The position numbers and the translations under genes were made by a program. The notes beneath the pieces are model-generated. The model was given only the letters and a program-made list of their open reading frames with translations. It was not told where the DNA came from and did no database searches. 55,004 bases of DNA from Chromatiales bacterium (GTDB lineage: Bacteria > Pseudomonadota > Gammaproteobacteria > SZUA-152): NCBI GenBank assembly GCA_026982475.1, contig JALSHB010000104.1, positions 1 to 55,004 of the forward strand, read 5' to 3'. Of the stretch, positions 1-9,639 are shown in pieces; positions within the stretch are counted from its first letter, which is position 1, and each line of letters begins with the position of its first letter.

Positions 1-5
1 ACTTC

Positions 6-67
6 GTAGGGTGGGCACCGCCCACCATGACCTTACTCCGGACTTCCGGTGGGCAATGCTCACCCTA
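6..67. repeat. REP palindrome pair beside RAYT
   Basis: Two oppositely oriented copies of a REP-like unit lie just downstream of the RAYT gene. The unit at 6-26 reads GTAGGGTGGGC followed by ACCGCCCACC. The unit at 48-67 is a diverged inverted copy (GGTGGGCAATGCTCACCCTA). A perfect 21-bp inverted copy of the first unit is found at 662-682 on the other side of the transposase gene. Paired inverted REPs are the usual arrangement for RAYT-mobilised elements. Confidence 0.8.
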
Positions 68-71
68 TGGA

Positions 72-617
72 TCATTCGCCAAACCCGTCATCCGGCGCAT
101 TGGTTCCGCCAGCCCAGCCCTTGGCGTAAACACCCTCTCTGACATACCGGTGAAACGTGGAATACGGCCATGCTTTTACCTCTGTTACCAATCCATGTTT
201 AACCGGGTTGAAATGGATATAATCCACATGCCGCTGGAAATCCACTTCATCCCGGATTTGATGTTCCCAAAAGCGGCGCTGCCATATCGTGCCTTCCCGG
301 TGTCGTCGCCTTGACGGGCCCATCCACACATCACGGTGAAAAAGAGGCTTTACCTGTTTCGTAAACCCGGCCTTTATCATTCCCCAGCGTCGGGAGTAAT
401 CGGCATCTGTATCCGGTAATGTCCAGAGGCAGTGCATGTGGTCTGGCAACAACACCCATGCGTCAATGGTAAAGGGGTGCTGTTGCCTTACTTCTCCGAT
501 CACCTGTCGCAGGGCTGCCCGGCTTTCCGGGTTAACCAGGATCGGCTGACGCTGATACGTTACCACTGTAAAAAAATACGTTGCTCCCGGTGCCATTGAA
601 CGACGGTAGTTTGGCAT
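72..617 (-). CDS. REP-associated tyrosine transposase (RAYT, IS200/IS605-like Y1 family)
   Basis: A 181-residue single-strand DNA transposase-like protein of the HUH/Y1 type, the class thought to mobilise REP palindromes. The histidine motif is at His60-Met-His62 (DHMHCLW). The C-terminal signature around residues 133-144 (YIHFNPVKHGLV) contains the likely nucleophile Tyr133. The ATG at 617 is chosen because AAGGAAG sits a few bases upstream and family homology starts at MPNYRR; the longer reading frame to 707 only adds sequence running through the REP. Perfect inverted REP copies lie on both sides (6-26, 662-682). The full domain is present with no frameshift, so it is probably functional. 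It follows parE on the same strand but is presumably independent of it. Confidence 0.88.
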   Translation of the reverse strand: MPNYRRSMAPGATYFFTVVTYQRQPILVNPESRAALRQVIGEVRQQHPFTIDAWVLLPDHMHCLWTLPDTDADYSRRWGMIKAGFTKQVKPLFHRDVWMGPSRRRHREGTIWQRRFWEHQIRDEVDFQRHVDYIHFNPVKHGLVTEVKAWPYSTFHRYVREGVYAKGWAGGTNAPDDGFGE

Positions 618-661
618 ATGTTTTCTTCCTTGATATTTTTTCGGCATCCTTGCCGTGAAAT

Positions 662-682
662 GGTGGGCGGTGCCCACCCTAC
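662..682. repeat. REP palindrome upstream of RAYT
   Basis: A 21-bp unit, the exact reverse complement of 6-26, lying between parE (stop at 704) and the RAYT start (617). Together they give the transposase gene perfect flanking inverted REPs. Confidence 0.82.
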
Positions 683-703
683 ACCTATTGGCTACCCACC
701 AGA

Positions 704-2611
<1,908 letters not shown>

Positions 2612-3241
2612 TTAGTAAGGCTCCGGCAGTTTACATGCGGGGGTGGCCTGAATCGAGGTCTCCAGATCCCCCGCCAGCGCGGCGCCGATGGCGGCTGGCA
2701 GGGCGCCCGTGCGCAGCCGGTACGCCGGGTGATCGCAGCCCATGGCCAGCAGCGCCCCGCGGCGCAGCGAGACCGCCATGGCCGGCTCGAGTTCGAAGCG
2801 CAGAAAGTGCACGGCGGAGGTCTTGCGCTGGTCGCTGCGAGGCAGGTCTTCATCGGCAATGGCCTGTACCGGCGGGTGGCCGGCCACCCGCAGCCAGATG
2901 CGGTGCTCGATGCCCACCAAGGCCGCCAGCGCCTCACGGCGCTGGCGCGGATCGGCGTATTCCAGCATCAGCGTGGCCTTGAGATTCGTGCCATCGGGGA
3001 TCAGCGGATTATAGCTGTCCAGCTCGGCCTGCACTTCATCCGGCGCAAAGATGCGCTCGATGCGCAGCATCTCCTGCACCTGATACTGGATGGTGAGGCG
3101 GTCCTCGAAATGCAGGGAGGCGTGATCGCCCAGCGCAACGCGGCGCAGGCGCTTGTGGGCCATCATCCGCTCGCGGAACGCCGCCCGCTGGGCGGCGTAC
3201 TGCTCCAGGCCCAGCAGGTCTTCACGGGTCAGTTTCTTCAT
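2612..3241 (-). CDS. DUF3501 family protein
   Basis: A 209-residue cytoplasmic protein matching the DUF3501 family from memory of its conserved blocks: an N-terminal KKLTREDLLGLEQYA, FEDRLTIQYQVQEMLRIERIF in the middle, and KTSAVHFLRFEL near residue 150. The biochemical function is unknown. In many genomes it neighbours rubrerythrin and an iron-sulfur oxidoreductase, which suggests a role in peroxide or redox metabolism (inference). Here rubrerythrin is directly upstream (78-bp gap), but the iron-sulfur partner is absent. The ATG at 3241 is preferred over the longer reading frame to 3310 because family homology begins there, though its ribosome-binding site is weak. Confidence 0.82.
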   Translation of the reverse strand: MKKLTREDLLGLEQYAAQRAAFRERMMAHKRLRRVALGDHASLHFEDRLTIQYQVQEMLRIERIFAPDEVQAELDSYNPLIPDGTNLKATLMLEYADPRQRREALAALVGIEHRIWLRVAGHPPVQAIADEDLPRSDQRKTSAVHFLRFELEPAMAVSLRRGALLAMGCDHPAYRLRTGALPAAIGAALAGDLETSIQATPACKLPEPY

Positions 3242-3319
3242 GGGTACAACTAAGAGGGAACAAGAGAGAAATGGAAAAAAAACCTGCGGAGTGGCGACCA
3301 CCCCGCGCAAGGACGGGCA

Positions 3320-3739
3320 TCAATCGTCGAGGGTATCCAGCGCCTTGTGAAAGCGGCTGGCGTGGGAGCGTTCGGCCTTGGCCAGGATCTCGAACCAGTC
3401 GGCGATCTCGTCGAAGCCCTCCTCCCGGGCGGTCTTCGCCATGCCGGGATACATATCGGCATACTCATAGGTCTCGCCGGCAATGGCGGCCTTGAGATTG
3501 TCCGCGGTGCGGCCGATGGGCAGGCCGGTGGCGGGATCGCCCACCTCTTCGAGATACTCCAGGTGGCCGTGGGCGTGGCCCGTTTCGCCCTCGGCGGTGG
3601 AACGAAACACCGTGGCCACGTCGTTGTAGCCCTCCACGTCCGCCTTGGCGGCAAAATAGAGATAGCGACGGTTGGCCTGTGATTCGCCGGCGAAGGCATC
3701 CTTGAGATTCTGCTCGGTCTTGCTGCCTTTGAGCGTCAT
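3320..3739 (-). CDS. Rubrerythrin-type diiron protein without rubredoxin domain
   Basis: A 139-residue ferritin-like four-helix protein. Glutamate and histidine ligands expected for a diiron site are visible in [11 protein letters not shown] (residues 16-26), [10 protein letters not shown] (around 50-59), [11 protein letters not shown], and [12 protein letters not shown] near the C terminus. Rubrerythrins act as NADH-linked peroxidases. Classical forms carry a C-terminal rubredoxin-like FeCys4 domain, but this protein ends at the ferritin-like domain and has no CxxC pair, so it would need a separate electron donor. It is the first gene of the minus-strand run into DUF3501 and parE. The 185-bp gap to xseB separates divergent genes and should hold both promoters; no consensus is clear. 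Confidence 0.88.
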   Translation of the reverse strand: MTLKGSKTEQNLKDAFAGESQANRRYLYFAAKADVEGYNDVATVFRSTAEGETGHAHGHLEYLEEVGDPATGLPIGRTADNLKAAIAGETYEYADMYPGMAKTAREEGFDEIADWFEILAKAERSHASRFHKALDTLDD

Positions 3740-3924
3740 GACTATGTCCTCATTGAAAAAATGCGGGGGGCAAGATTAGCCCGCTTCACGCGCAAATAAA
3801 AGGTGAATCCCCACCCGCGCGGCACGAACGGCGTTTGACCGTTGAGGGAATCGGAAGGTAACGTTACGCCCTCGACCGAACCAGCCCGCACCCGGTGCGT
3901 GGCGCGCATTGTGGTGACCGTAAC

Positions 3925-4164
3925 GTGGTAAAGAAAAAAGCCAAGGCCTTTGATTTTGAATCCGCCCTCGCCGAACTGGAAACACTGGTGGATCGCATGG
4001 AACAGGGGGAGACCAGCCTGGAGGCCTCGCTGCAGGATTTCGAACGCGGTATCGAGCTGACCCGCGCCTGCCAGGCGGCCCTGCAGGAGGCCGAACAAAA
4101 GGTGCAGATCCTGCTCGACAAGGATGCCGAGGCGGTGGACTTCGAACCCCCGGCCGAATCATGA
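3925..4164 (+). CDS. xseB: Exodeoxyribonuclease VII small subunit
   Basis: A 79-residue small subunit of exonuclease VII, which together with XseA degrades single-stranded DNA. The helical XseB signature is plain: [40 protein letters not shown], followed by an acidic tail. A GTG start at 3925 is chosen because the family begins with a short lysine-rich stretch ([12 protein letters not shown]); the upstream GTG at 3895 would add 10 atypical residues. The stop overlaps the ispA start (ATGA), the usual xseB-ispA-dxs arrangement of Proteobacteria. xseA is not in the window. Confidence 0.93.
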   Translation: MVKKKAKAFDFESALAELETLVDRMEQGETSLEASLQDFERGIELTRACQAALQEAEQKVQILLDKDAEAVDFEPPAES

Positions 4165-5051
4165 GCCTGACGACCCTGCTCAACGCCTACCAGGCCCGCA
4201 CCGAACAGACCCTGCAACACTGGCTGCCGACGGCCCGGACCCTGCCCGGCCACCTGCACCAGGCCATGCGCTACGCGGCGCTGGACGGCGGCAAGCGCAT
4301 CCGCCCGGCGCTGGTCTACATGACCGGCGTGGCGCTGGGTGCGCCGCAGGCGCGCCTCGACGGCCCCGCCTGCGCGTTGGAGCTGATCCACGTCTACTCG
4401 CTGGTGCACGACGACCTGCCGGCCATGGACGACGACGACCTGCGCCGCGGCAAGCCCACCACCCACATCGCCTTCGACGAGGCCACCGCCATGCTGGTGG
4501 GCGACGCCCTGCAGTCACTGGCCTTCTACATTCTCGCCCACGACCCGCAGATGCTCGACGACCCCGCCCGGCGCCTGCGCATGGTGGAGACCCTGGCCCT
4601 GGCCGCCGGCTCGCGCGGCATGGCCGGCGGCCAGGCCATGGACCTCGCCGCCACCGGCCGCGACATCAGCCTCGCCGAACTGGAGGACATGCACATCCAC
4701 AAGACCGGCGCCCTGATCCGCGCCAGCGTGCGCCTCGGCGCCCTCAGCCAGCCCGGCGGCGACGACGCCCTGCTCGACAGCCTCGATCACTACGCCAAGT
4801 GCATGGGCCTGGCCTTCCAGATCCGCGACGACATCCTCGACATCGAGGGCGACACCGCCACCCTCGGCAAGCCGCAGGGCAGTGACCAGGCCGCCGACAA
4901 GCCCACCTACCCGGCGCTGGTGGGCATGGACGAGGCCAAGCGCATGGCCCGCGACCTGCACCAGGAGGCGCTGGACAGCCTGGCGCCGCTGGGCGAGGCC
5001 GGGCAACCCCTGCGCGACATCGCCGAATACATCATCAACCGCCACAGCTGA
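4161..5051 (+). CDS. ispA: (2E,6E)-Farnesyl diphosphate synthase / polyprenyl synthetase
   Basis: A 296-residue trans-prenyltransferase that condenses DMAPP and IPP to geranyl and farnesyl diphosphate for ubiquinone and undecaprenyl carriers. The first aspartate-rich motif is [14 protein letters not shown] near residues 86-99. The second is [13 protein letters not shown] near 220-232. [14 protein letters not shown] near 41-54 binds IPP. Length and motifs are typical. The start codon overlaps the xseB stop by 4 bp, indicating translational coupling, and dxs follows about 200 bp downstream, so substrate supply and condensation are encoded together. Confidence 0.94.
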   Translation: MSLTTLLNAYQARTEQTLQHWLPTARTLPGHLHQAMRYAALDGGKRIRPALVYMTGVALGAPQARLDGPACALELIHVYSLVHDDLPAMDDDDLRRGKPTTHIAFDEATAMLVGDALQSLAFYILAHDPQMLDDPARRLRMVETLALAAGSRGMAGGQAMDLAATGRDISLAELEDMHIHKTGALIRASVRLGALSQPGGDDALLDSLDHYAKCMGLAFQIRDDILDIEGDTATLGKPQGSDQAADKPTYPALVGMDEAKRMARDLHQEALDSLAPLGEAGQPLRDIAEYIINRHS

Positions 5052-5068
5052 AGCCCGGCACCCCCCAT

Positions 5069-5140
5069 GCAGGAGCGGCGCCTCAAGCCGCGCCAGATTG
5101 CCCGGCACCGTCATCGCCACCTGGGGGGGGCCGCTCCTGC
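5069..5140. repeat. Inverted repeat between ispA and dxs
   Basis: Perfect 11-bp arms GCAGGAGCGGC (5069-5079) and GCCGCTCCTGC (5130-5140) enclose a further GC-rich palindromic stretch. The arms share the AGGAGCG core of the REP cluster at 31.2 kb, so this may be a related REP-type unit. It could alternatively act as an attenuating or terminating hairpin after ispA, although no T-run follows. Confidence 0.55.
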
Positions 5141-5170
5141 AGGCGGAAAACCCACCCCGGCACCCGCCGC

Positions 5171-5211
5171 CGGGGGACAAATCCCCCGAAGAAACGATTT
5201 TTCGCTATAAT
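5171..5211 (+). promoter_or_regulatory. Probable dxs promoter region with hairpin
   Basis: A perfect 7-bp stem with a 4-nt loop (CGGGGGA CAAA TCCCCCG, 5171-5188) is followed by a consensus -10 hexamer TATAAT at 5206-5211, 43 bp before the dxs ATG. No good -35 hexamer lies at the right spacing because the hairpin occupies that place, so an activator or a different architecture is possible. Confidence 0.45.
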
Positions 5212-5253
5212 CGTCCCCTTTTTCCGGCTGCCTACCGCTCCCCCTGACCGCCC

Positions 5254-7140
5254 ATGTCCAAATTCCCCCTGCTGGAACAAATCGACGACGCCAACGACCT
5301 GCGCCAGCTGGCGCCGGACCAGCTCGCCCCGCTGGCCGACGAGCTGCGCGCCTTCCTGATCCAGTCCGTGGGTCAGACCGGCGGCCACCTGGCCTCCGGC
5401 CTGGGCACGGTGGAACTGACCATCGCCCTGCACTATGTGTTCAACACCCCCCATGACCGCCTGGTGTGGGACGTGGGCCACCAGAGCTACCCGCACAAGA
5501 TCCTCACCGGCCGCCGCGATCGCATGGACACCCTGCGTCAGCTGGGCGGCATCGCCGGCTTCCCCAAGCGCAGCGAAAGCCCCTACGACACCTTCGGCGT
5601 CGGCCATTCCAGCACCTCCATCGGCGCCGCCCTGGGCATGGCCCTGGCCGCCCGGCAGGCCGACGAAGACCGCGAGGTGGTGGCGGTGATCGGCGACGGC
5701 GCGATGACCGCCGGCATGGCCTTCGAGGCGCTCAACCACGCCGGCAGCCTGGACGCCAACCTGCTGGTGGTGCTCAACGACAACGACATGTCCATCTCCG
5801 CCAACGTCGGCGGGCTGTCCAACTACCTGGCGCGCATCCTCTCCGGCAAGCTCTACCTCACCGCCCGCGAGGGCTCGAAGAAGGTGCTCAGCCAGCTCCC
5901 CAGCATGTGGGAACTGGCCAAGCGCGCCGAGGAACACATGAAGGGCATGGTGATCCCCGGCACCCTGTTCGAGGAGCTGGGCTTCAACTACATCGGCCCC
6001 ATCGACGGCCACGACCTCGACACCCTGGTGCGGACCCTGGGCAACCTCAAGTCGCTGCAGGGCCCGCAGTTCCTGCACGTGGTGACCAAGAAGGGCAAGG
6101 GCTTCCCCCCCGCGGAGGAAAATCCCTGCGCCTTCCATGGCGTCGGCAGCTACGACCCGGACACCGGCGAACCCCTGACCCGCCGCCACGGCCAGCACGG
6201 CCCCACCTACACCGAGGTATTCGGCGACTGGATCTGCGACATGGCCGCCGCCGACGAACGCCTCATCGGCATCACCCCGGCGATGCGCGAAGGCTCCGGC
6301 CTGGTACGCTTCTCCGAGGAATACGCCGACCGCTACCAGGACGTGGGCATCGCCGAGCAGCACGCCGTGACCCTCGCCGCCGGCATGGCCTGCGAGGGCC
6401 TCAAGCCGGTGGTGGCCATCTATTCCACCTTCCTGCAGCGCGCCTACGACCAACTGATCCACGACGTGGCGATTCAGAACCTGCCGGTGCTGTTCGCCAT
6501 CGACCGCGCCGGACTGGTGGGCGCCGACGGCCCCACCCACGCCGGCAACCTCGACCTCAGCTACCTGCGCTGCGTGCCCAACCTGCTGATCATGGCCCCG
6601 GCCGACGAGGCCGAATGCCGGCGCATGCTCAGCACCGGCTTCCGCCACAACGGCCCCGCCGCGGTGCGCTACCCGCGCGGCTTCGGCCCCGGCGTGCAGC
6701 CCGGCACCGATCTCGACACCCTGGCCGAGGGCAAGGCCGAGCTGCGGCGCCAGGGCAAGGGCGTGGCCATCCTCGCCTTCGGCAGCATGGTCGGCCCCGC
6801 CGAAGTGGCCGGCAGTGAAACCGACGCCACGGTCGTCAACATGCGCTTCGTCAAGCCGCTGGACGAGACCCTGATCCTGCAACTGGCCAAGACCCACCAC
6901 GCCTTCGTCACGGTGGAGGAAAACGTCGTCGCCGGCGGCGCCGGCAGCGGCGTGAGCGAATGCCTGGCGGCGCACGGCGTCAACCTGCCCGTCACCCACC
7001 TCGGCCTGCCCGACCGCTTCGTCGAACACGGTGACCACCAGCAGCTGCTCAGCGCCTGCGGGCTCGACACCGCCGGCATCCGCGCCGCCGTCGAGGCCCT
7101 GCGCGGCGACAACCTTGCCAGGCAGCACGCCATAACATAG
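5254..7140 (+). CDS. dxs: 1-Deoxy-D-xylulose-5-phosphate synthase
   Basis: A thiamine-diphosphate enzyme that condenses pyruvate and glyceraldehyde 3-phosphate to DXP, the first step of the MEP isoprenoid pathway. At 628 residues it has normal length. Visible features are [18 protein letters not shown] near residue 70, the ThDP/Mg motif [18 protein letters not shown] (about 148-165) completed by NDNDMSIS, and the catalytic-glutamate region [17 protein letters not shown] near 364-380. The C-terminal transketolase domain is complete. It lies downstream of ispA on the same strand and is probably transcribed both from there and from the TATAAT promoter at 5206. Confidence 0.96.
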   Translation: MSKFPLLEQIDDANDLRQLAPDQLAPLADELRAFLIQSVGQTGGHLASGLGTVELTIALHYVFNTPHDRLVWDVGHQSYPHKILTGRRDRMDTLRQLGGIAGFPKRSESPYDTFGVGHSSTSIGAALGMALAARQADEDREVVAVIGDGAMTAGMAFEALNHAGSLDANLLVVLNDNDMSISANVGGLSNYLARILSGKLYLTAREGSKKVLSQLPSMWELAKRAEEHMKGMVIPGTLFEELGFNYIGPIDGHDLDTLVRTLGNLKSLQGPQFLHVVTKKGKGFPPAEENPCAFHGVGSYDPDTGEPLTRRHGQHGPTYTEVFGDWICDMAAADERLIGITPAMREGSGLVRFSEEYADRYQDVGIAEQHAVTLAAGMACEGLKPVVAIYSTFLQRAYDQLIHDVAIQNLPVLFAIDRAGLVGADGPTHAGNLDLSYLRCVPNLLIMAPADEAECRRMLSTGFRHNGPAAVRYPRGFGPGVQPGTDLDTLAEGKAELRRQGKGVAILAFGSMVGPAEVAGSETDATVVNMRFVKPLDETLILQLAKTHHAFVTVEENVVAGGAGSGVSECLAAHGVNLPVTHLGLPDRFVEHGDHQQLLSACGLDTAGIRAAVEALRGDNLARQHAIT

Positions 7141-7162
7141 TATTCTGCTAGGTTTTTTACCC

Positions 7163-7543
7163 ATGAGCGCCAAATACACCCTCAAGGTCGTCAGCGACTT
7201 CGCCTCCGCCCACACCCTGCGCGACTACCCCGGCGCCTGCTCGCGCCTGCACGGGCACAACTGGAAGGTAGAGGCCGAGGTAGAGGCCAGCCAACTGGAT
7301 GAAGTGGGCATGGCGGTGGACTTCAAGGTCATCCGCAAGGCCGTGAAGAAGCTCACGGACCGCCTCGACCACTACTATCTCAACGAGATTCCGCCCTTCG
7401 ACACCCTCAACCCGACGGCGGAGAACATCGCCGCGCACCTGTACCGGGGGCTGGCGGACGCATTGAACGACGAACGCATTCGTGTCAGCGCCATCACCCT
7501 GTGGGAAACCGAACGGGCCTGCGTGCGCTACAGCGAAGACTGA
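7163..7543 (+). CDS. queD: 6-carboxy-5,6,7,8-tetrahydropterin synthase
   Basis: A 126-residue member of the PTPS/QueD family. It converts 7,8-dihydroneopterin triphosphate to 6-carboxytetrahydropterin in the queuosine/preQ1 pathway. The zinc ligands are His16 in FASAHTL and the pair in SRLHGHNW. The conserved NPTAENIAAHL and WETERACVRY blocks support the assignment. The QueD-type Cys27 is present in PGACSRLHGHN. It follows dxs by 22 bp and precedes folE2, another GTP-derived pterin enzyme, so the two may feed the same pathway. Confidence 0.92.
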   Translation: MSAKYTLKVVSDFASAHTLRDYPGACSRLHGHNWKVEAEVEASQLDEVGMAVDFKVIRKAVKKLTDRLDHYYLNEIPPFDTLNPTAENIAAHLYRGLADALNDERIRVSAITLWETERACVRYSED

Positions 7544-7551
7544 AAAACAGA

Positions 7552-7721
7552 TTCACCACAGAGACACGGAGACACAGAGAAAAACGGCGAAAAAGGTGCG
7601 CGCACGCGTCCGCAAATGAACGCCGGGAGACGCTAACGCCCCCCAGAAAGATCTTTGCCTTTTTTGCGTCAATTGGCGGATTCGACAGCCCTTCTCCGTG
7701 CCTCCGTGTCTCTGTGGTGAA
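7552..7721. repeat. Long inverted-repeat element A (CACAGAG type)
   Basis: The left arm 7552-7584 starts TTCACCACAGAGACACGGAG and the right arm 7692-7721 ends CTCTGTGGTGAA. The arms are nearly complementary over about 30 bp and enclose roughly 107 bp. It fills most of the queD-folE2 gap. First of ten such elements in the window (see findings). Confidence 0.75.
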
Positions 7722-7757
7722 AAACAAGAAACGAACAGAAAACCAGAGGAAGCAGCC

Positions 7758-8558
7758 GTGACCGAAACCACCGGCACCGCCATCGAAGACGTGCAAAGTT
7801 CCACGGACACCCGCCGCATGCCCATCAACAAGGTCGGCATCAAGGACATCCGCCACCCGGTGCGGGTGCGCGACCGCAGTGGCGGTGATCAGCACACCAT
7901 CGCCAATTTCAACATGTACGTGAACCTGCCGCACAACTTCAAGGGCACGCACATGTCACGCTTCGTGGAGATCCTCAACGAACACGAGCGTGAGATTTCC
8001 GTGCAGTCCTTCAAGCACATGCTGCGCGAGATGACCGCACGCCTGGAGGCCGAATCCGGCCACATCGAAATGAGCTTCCCCTATTTCGTCTGCAAGGCGG
8101 CGCCCATCTCCGGGGTCAAGAGCCTGATGGACTACGACGTGTCCCTGATCGGCGAGATCACCCACGGCGAGCACCAGACCACGCTGAAGGTGGTGGTGCC
8201 GGTCACCAGCCTGTGCCCCTGCTCGAAGAAGATTTCAGACTACGGCGCCCACAACCAGCGCTCGCACGTCACCATCACCGTGCGCACCTGCAAGTTCGTA
8301 TGGATCGAGGACATCATCGACGTGGTGGAGGAAGAGGCCTCCTGCGAACTGTACGGCCTGCTCAAGCGCCCCGATGAAAAACTAGTCACCGAGCGCGCCT
8401 ACGAGAACCCCAAGTTCGTCGAGGACATCGTCCGCGACATCGCCGGACGCCTGAACAAGGACGAACGCATTACCGCCTATTGCGTCGAGTCGGAGAACTT
8501 CGAGTCCATCCACAACCACTCGGCATACGCGTTGATCGAAAAGAACATGTCGGTTTGA
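7758..8558 (+). CDS. folE2: GTP cyclohydrolase IB (FolE2)
   Basis: A 266-residue type IB GTP cyclohydrolase that makes 7,8-dihydroneopterin triphosphate for folate and queuosine without the strict zinc requirement of FolE. Family blocks are [15 protein letters not shown] near residue 21, [19 protein letters not shown], and the active-site segment [20 protein letters not shown] with its conserved cysteines. The GTG start at 7758 is chosen because AGAGGAAG lies just upstream; an earlier in-frame start would read into repeat element A. It converges on the ATP-grasp gene with a 28-bp gap. Confidence 0.93.
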   Translation: MTETTGTAIEDVQSSTDTRRMPINKVGIKDIRHPVRVRDRSGGDQHTIANFNMYVNLPHNFKGTHMSRFVEILNEHEREISVQSFKHMLREMTARLEAESGHIEMSFPYFVCKAAPISGVKSLMDYDVSLIGEITHGEHQTTLKVVVPVTSLCPCSKKISDYGAHNQRSHVTITVRTCKFVWIEDIIDVVEEEASCELYGLLKRPDEKLVTERAYENPKFVEDIVRDIAGRLNKDERITAYCVESENFESIHNHSAYALIEKNMSV

Positions 8559-8586
8559 ACGGGACTGAGCACTCCGCACCCAGTCC

Positions 8587-9639
8587 TCACAGCGTCGCCA
8601 GCTCCACATTGTCGAAATTGCGCCGGTAGCGGCGGCGCAGATCCACCTTGTGCTCCAGGGCGTGGATCACCTCGCGGGAAAAGTTTCGCGCCTCCATCCG
8701 GTCCACGCCGCTCAGGCCGCCGGGACTGAATACGTTGATTTCCATCAGCTTGTCGCCGACGATGTCGAGCCCGACCAGGAACATGCCGTCCTGCACCAGC
8801 TTTGGCCGCACCGTCTCGGCCAGTTCCAGCATGCCCTCGGTGATCCGCACCCGGCGCGCCACGCCGCCGGCGGTAAGATTGTTGCGCAGGTCGGGGTCGC
8901 CGGACAGGCGCACCCGGCGGAAGGCGGCGTAGCGGCCGTCGCTCATCAATGGCCGCCCGTTCATCAGGAACAGGCGGATATCGCCCTCGGCGGCCTCGGG
9001 CAGGTATTGCTGGACGATCACATAGCCCTCGGCCTGTACCGCCTCGATGATCTGATTGAGGTTGGCCCGCTCGTGCGGCTCCACCAGGAACACGTTGCGA
9101 CCGCCGGAACCGGCCAGGGGCTTGAGCACCGCGGTGCCGCCCAGCTCGCGGATGAAGGCCTTGATGTCGTCGCGGTTGCGGCTGATGAGGGTGCGTGGCC
9201 GCACCTGCTCGGGAAAATATTGCAGGTACATCTTGTTCACCGCCTGGCTCAGGCCATTGGGGTCGTTGAGCACGATCACGTCGTGGTGGATGGCGAGGCG
9301 GCCGAAGTTGATCCCCGCCAGCCGCGCCCAGGGGCGCTCGATGACGTCGTCCGCCGGGTCGTTGCGCAGCAATAACACGTCAAGCTCCCCCAGGTCGATG
9401 CGCTGGCGGATGGCCGACTTGCCGCGCAGGCCGTTGAGGTAGACCTCGGCGGAGCGGTATTTCTTCGGTGGCGCCATGGTGGCATGGGCGTGGACACGTT
9501 CATCCGCGTCATAGGCAAAGTCGCCCATGCCGATGTACCACACCGGGTGGCCGAGGCTGGCGGCGGCCATGGCGAGATGGGTGGTGGTGTAATCCGCCCA
9601 TTCGGTCTTCAGATCGTTGATGGCGATGCCCAGTTTCAT
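8587..9639 (-). CDS. Glutathione-synthetase-like ATP-grasp ligase
   Basis: A 350-residue ATP-grasp protein resembling GshB: a pre-ATP-grasp domain (MKLGIAINDLKTEWADYTTTHLAMAA), VVLKPL-type ATP binding (GGTAVLKPLAGSGGRNVFLV near residue 170-188) and a C-terminal metal/ATP site (LVGLDIVGDKLMEINVFSPGGLSGV). It is not the usual 315-residue GshB, and gshA is not nearby. Its start overlaps the stop of the DUF1704 gene by 4 bp (ATGA). ATP-grasp ligases join a carboxylate to an amine; substrate is unknown here. Linkage to a formylglutamate amidohydrolase-like gene and a putative zincin suggests peptide or amino-acid conjugate metabolism rather than glutathione synthesis (inference). Confidence 0.82.
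   Translation of the reverse strand: MKLGIAINDLKTEWADYTTTHLAMAAASLGHPVWYIGMGDFAYDADERVHAHATMAPPKKYRSAEVYLNGLRGKSAIRQRIDLGELDVLLLRNDPADDVIERPWARLAGINFGRLAIHHDVIVLNDPNGLSQAVNKMYLQYFPEQVRPRTLISRNRDDIKAFIRELGGTAVLKPLAGSGGRNVFLVEPHERANLNQIIEAVQAEGYVIVQQYLPEAAEGDIRLFLMNGRPLMSDGRYAAFRRVRLSGDPDLRNNLTAGGVARRVRITEGMLELAETVRPKLVQDGMFLVGLDIVGDKLMEINVFSPGGLSGVDRMEARNFSREVIHALEHKVDLRRRYRRNFDNVELATL

Noticed and set aside
3742-4183. Minus-strand frames across the rubrerythrin-xseB gap
   Set aside because: They are antisense to xseB, have no ribosome-binding site and show no family similarity.
5083-7215. 710-residue minus-strand frame opposite dxs, and similar long antisense frames opposite parE (1508-3253 +), DUF1704 (9681-11576 +), the cyclase gene (20236-22647 -) and fimV (37655-39937 +)
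   Set aside because: High-GC codon bias leaves antisense frames open. Their translations are low-complexity Gly/Val/His/Gln-rich and match no family, while the sense frames are recognised proteins.
8587-9639. Calling the ATP-grasp gene gshB
   Set aside because: It is longer than standard GshB, lacks gshA nearby and sits in a different conserved operon, so the symbol would overstate the evidence.
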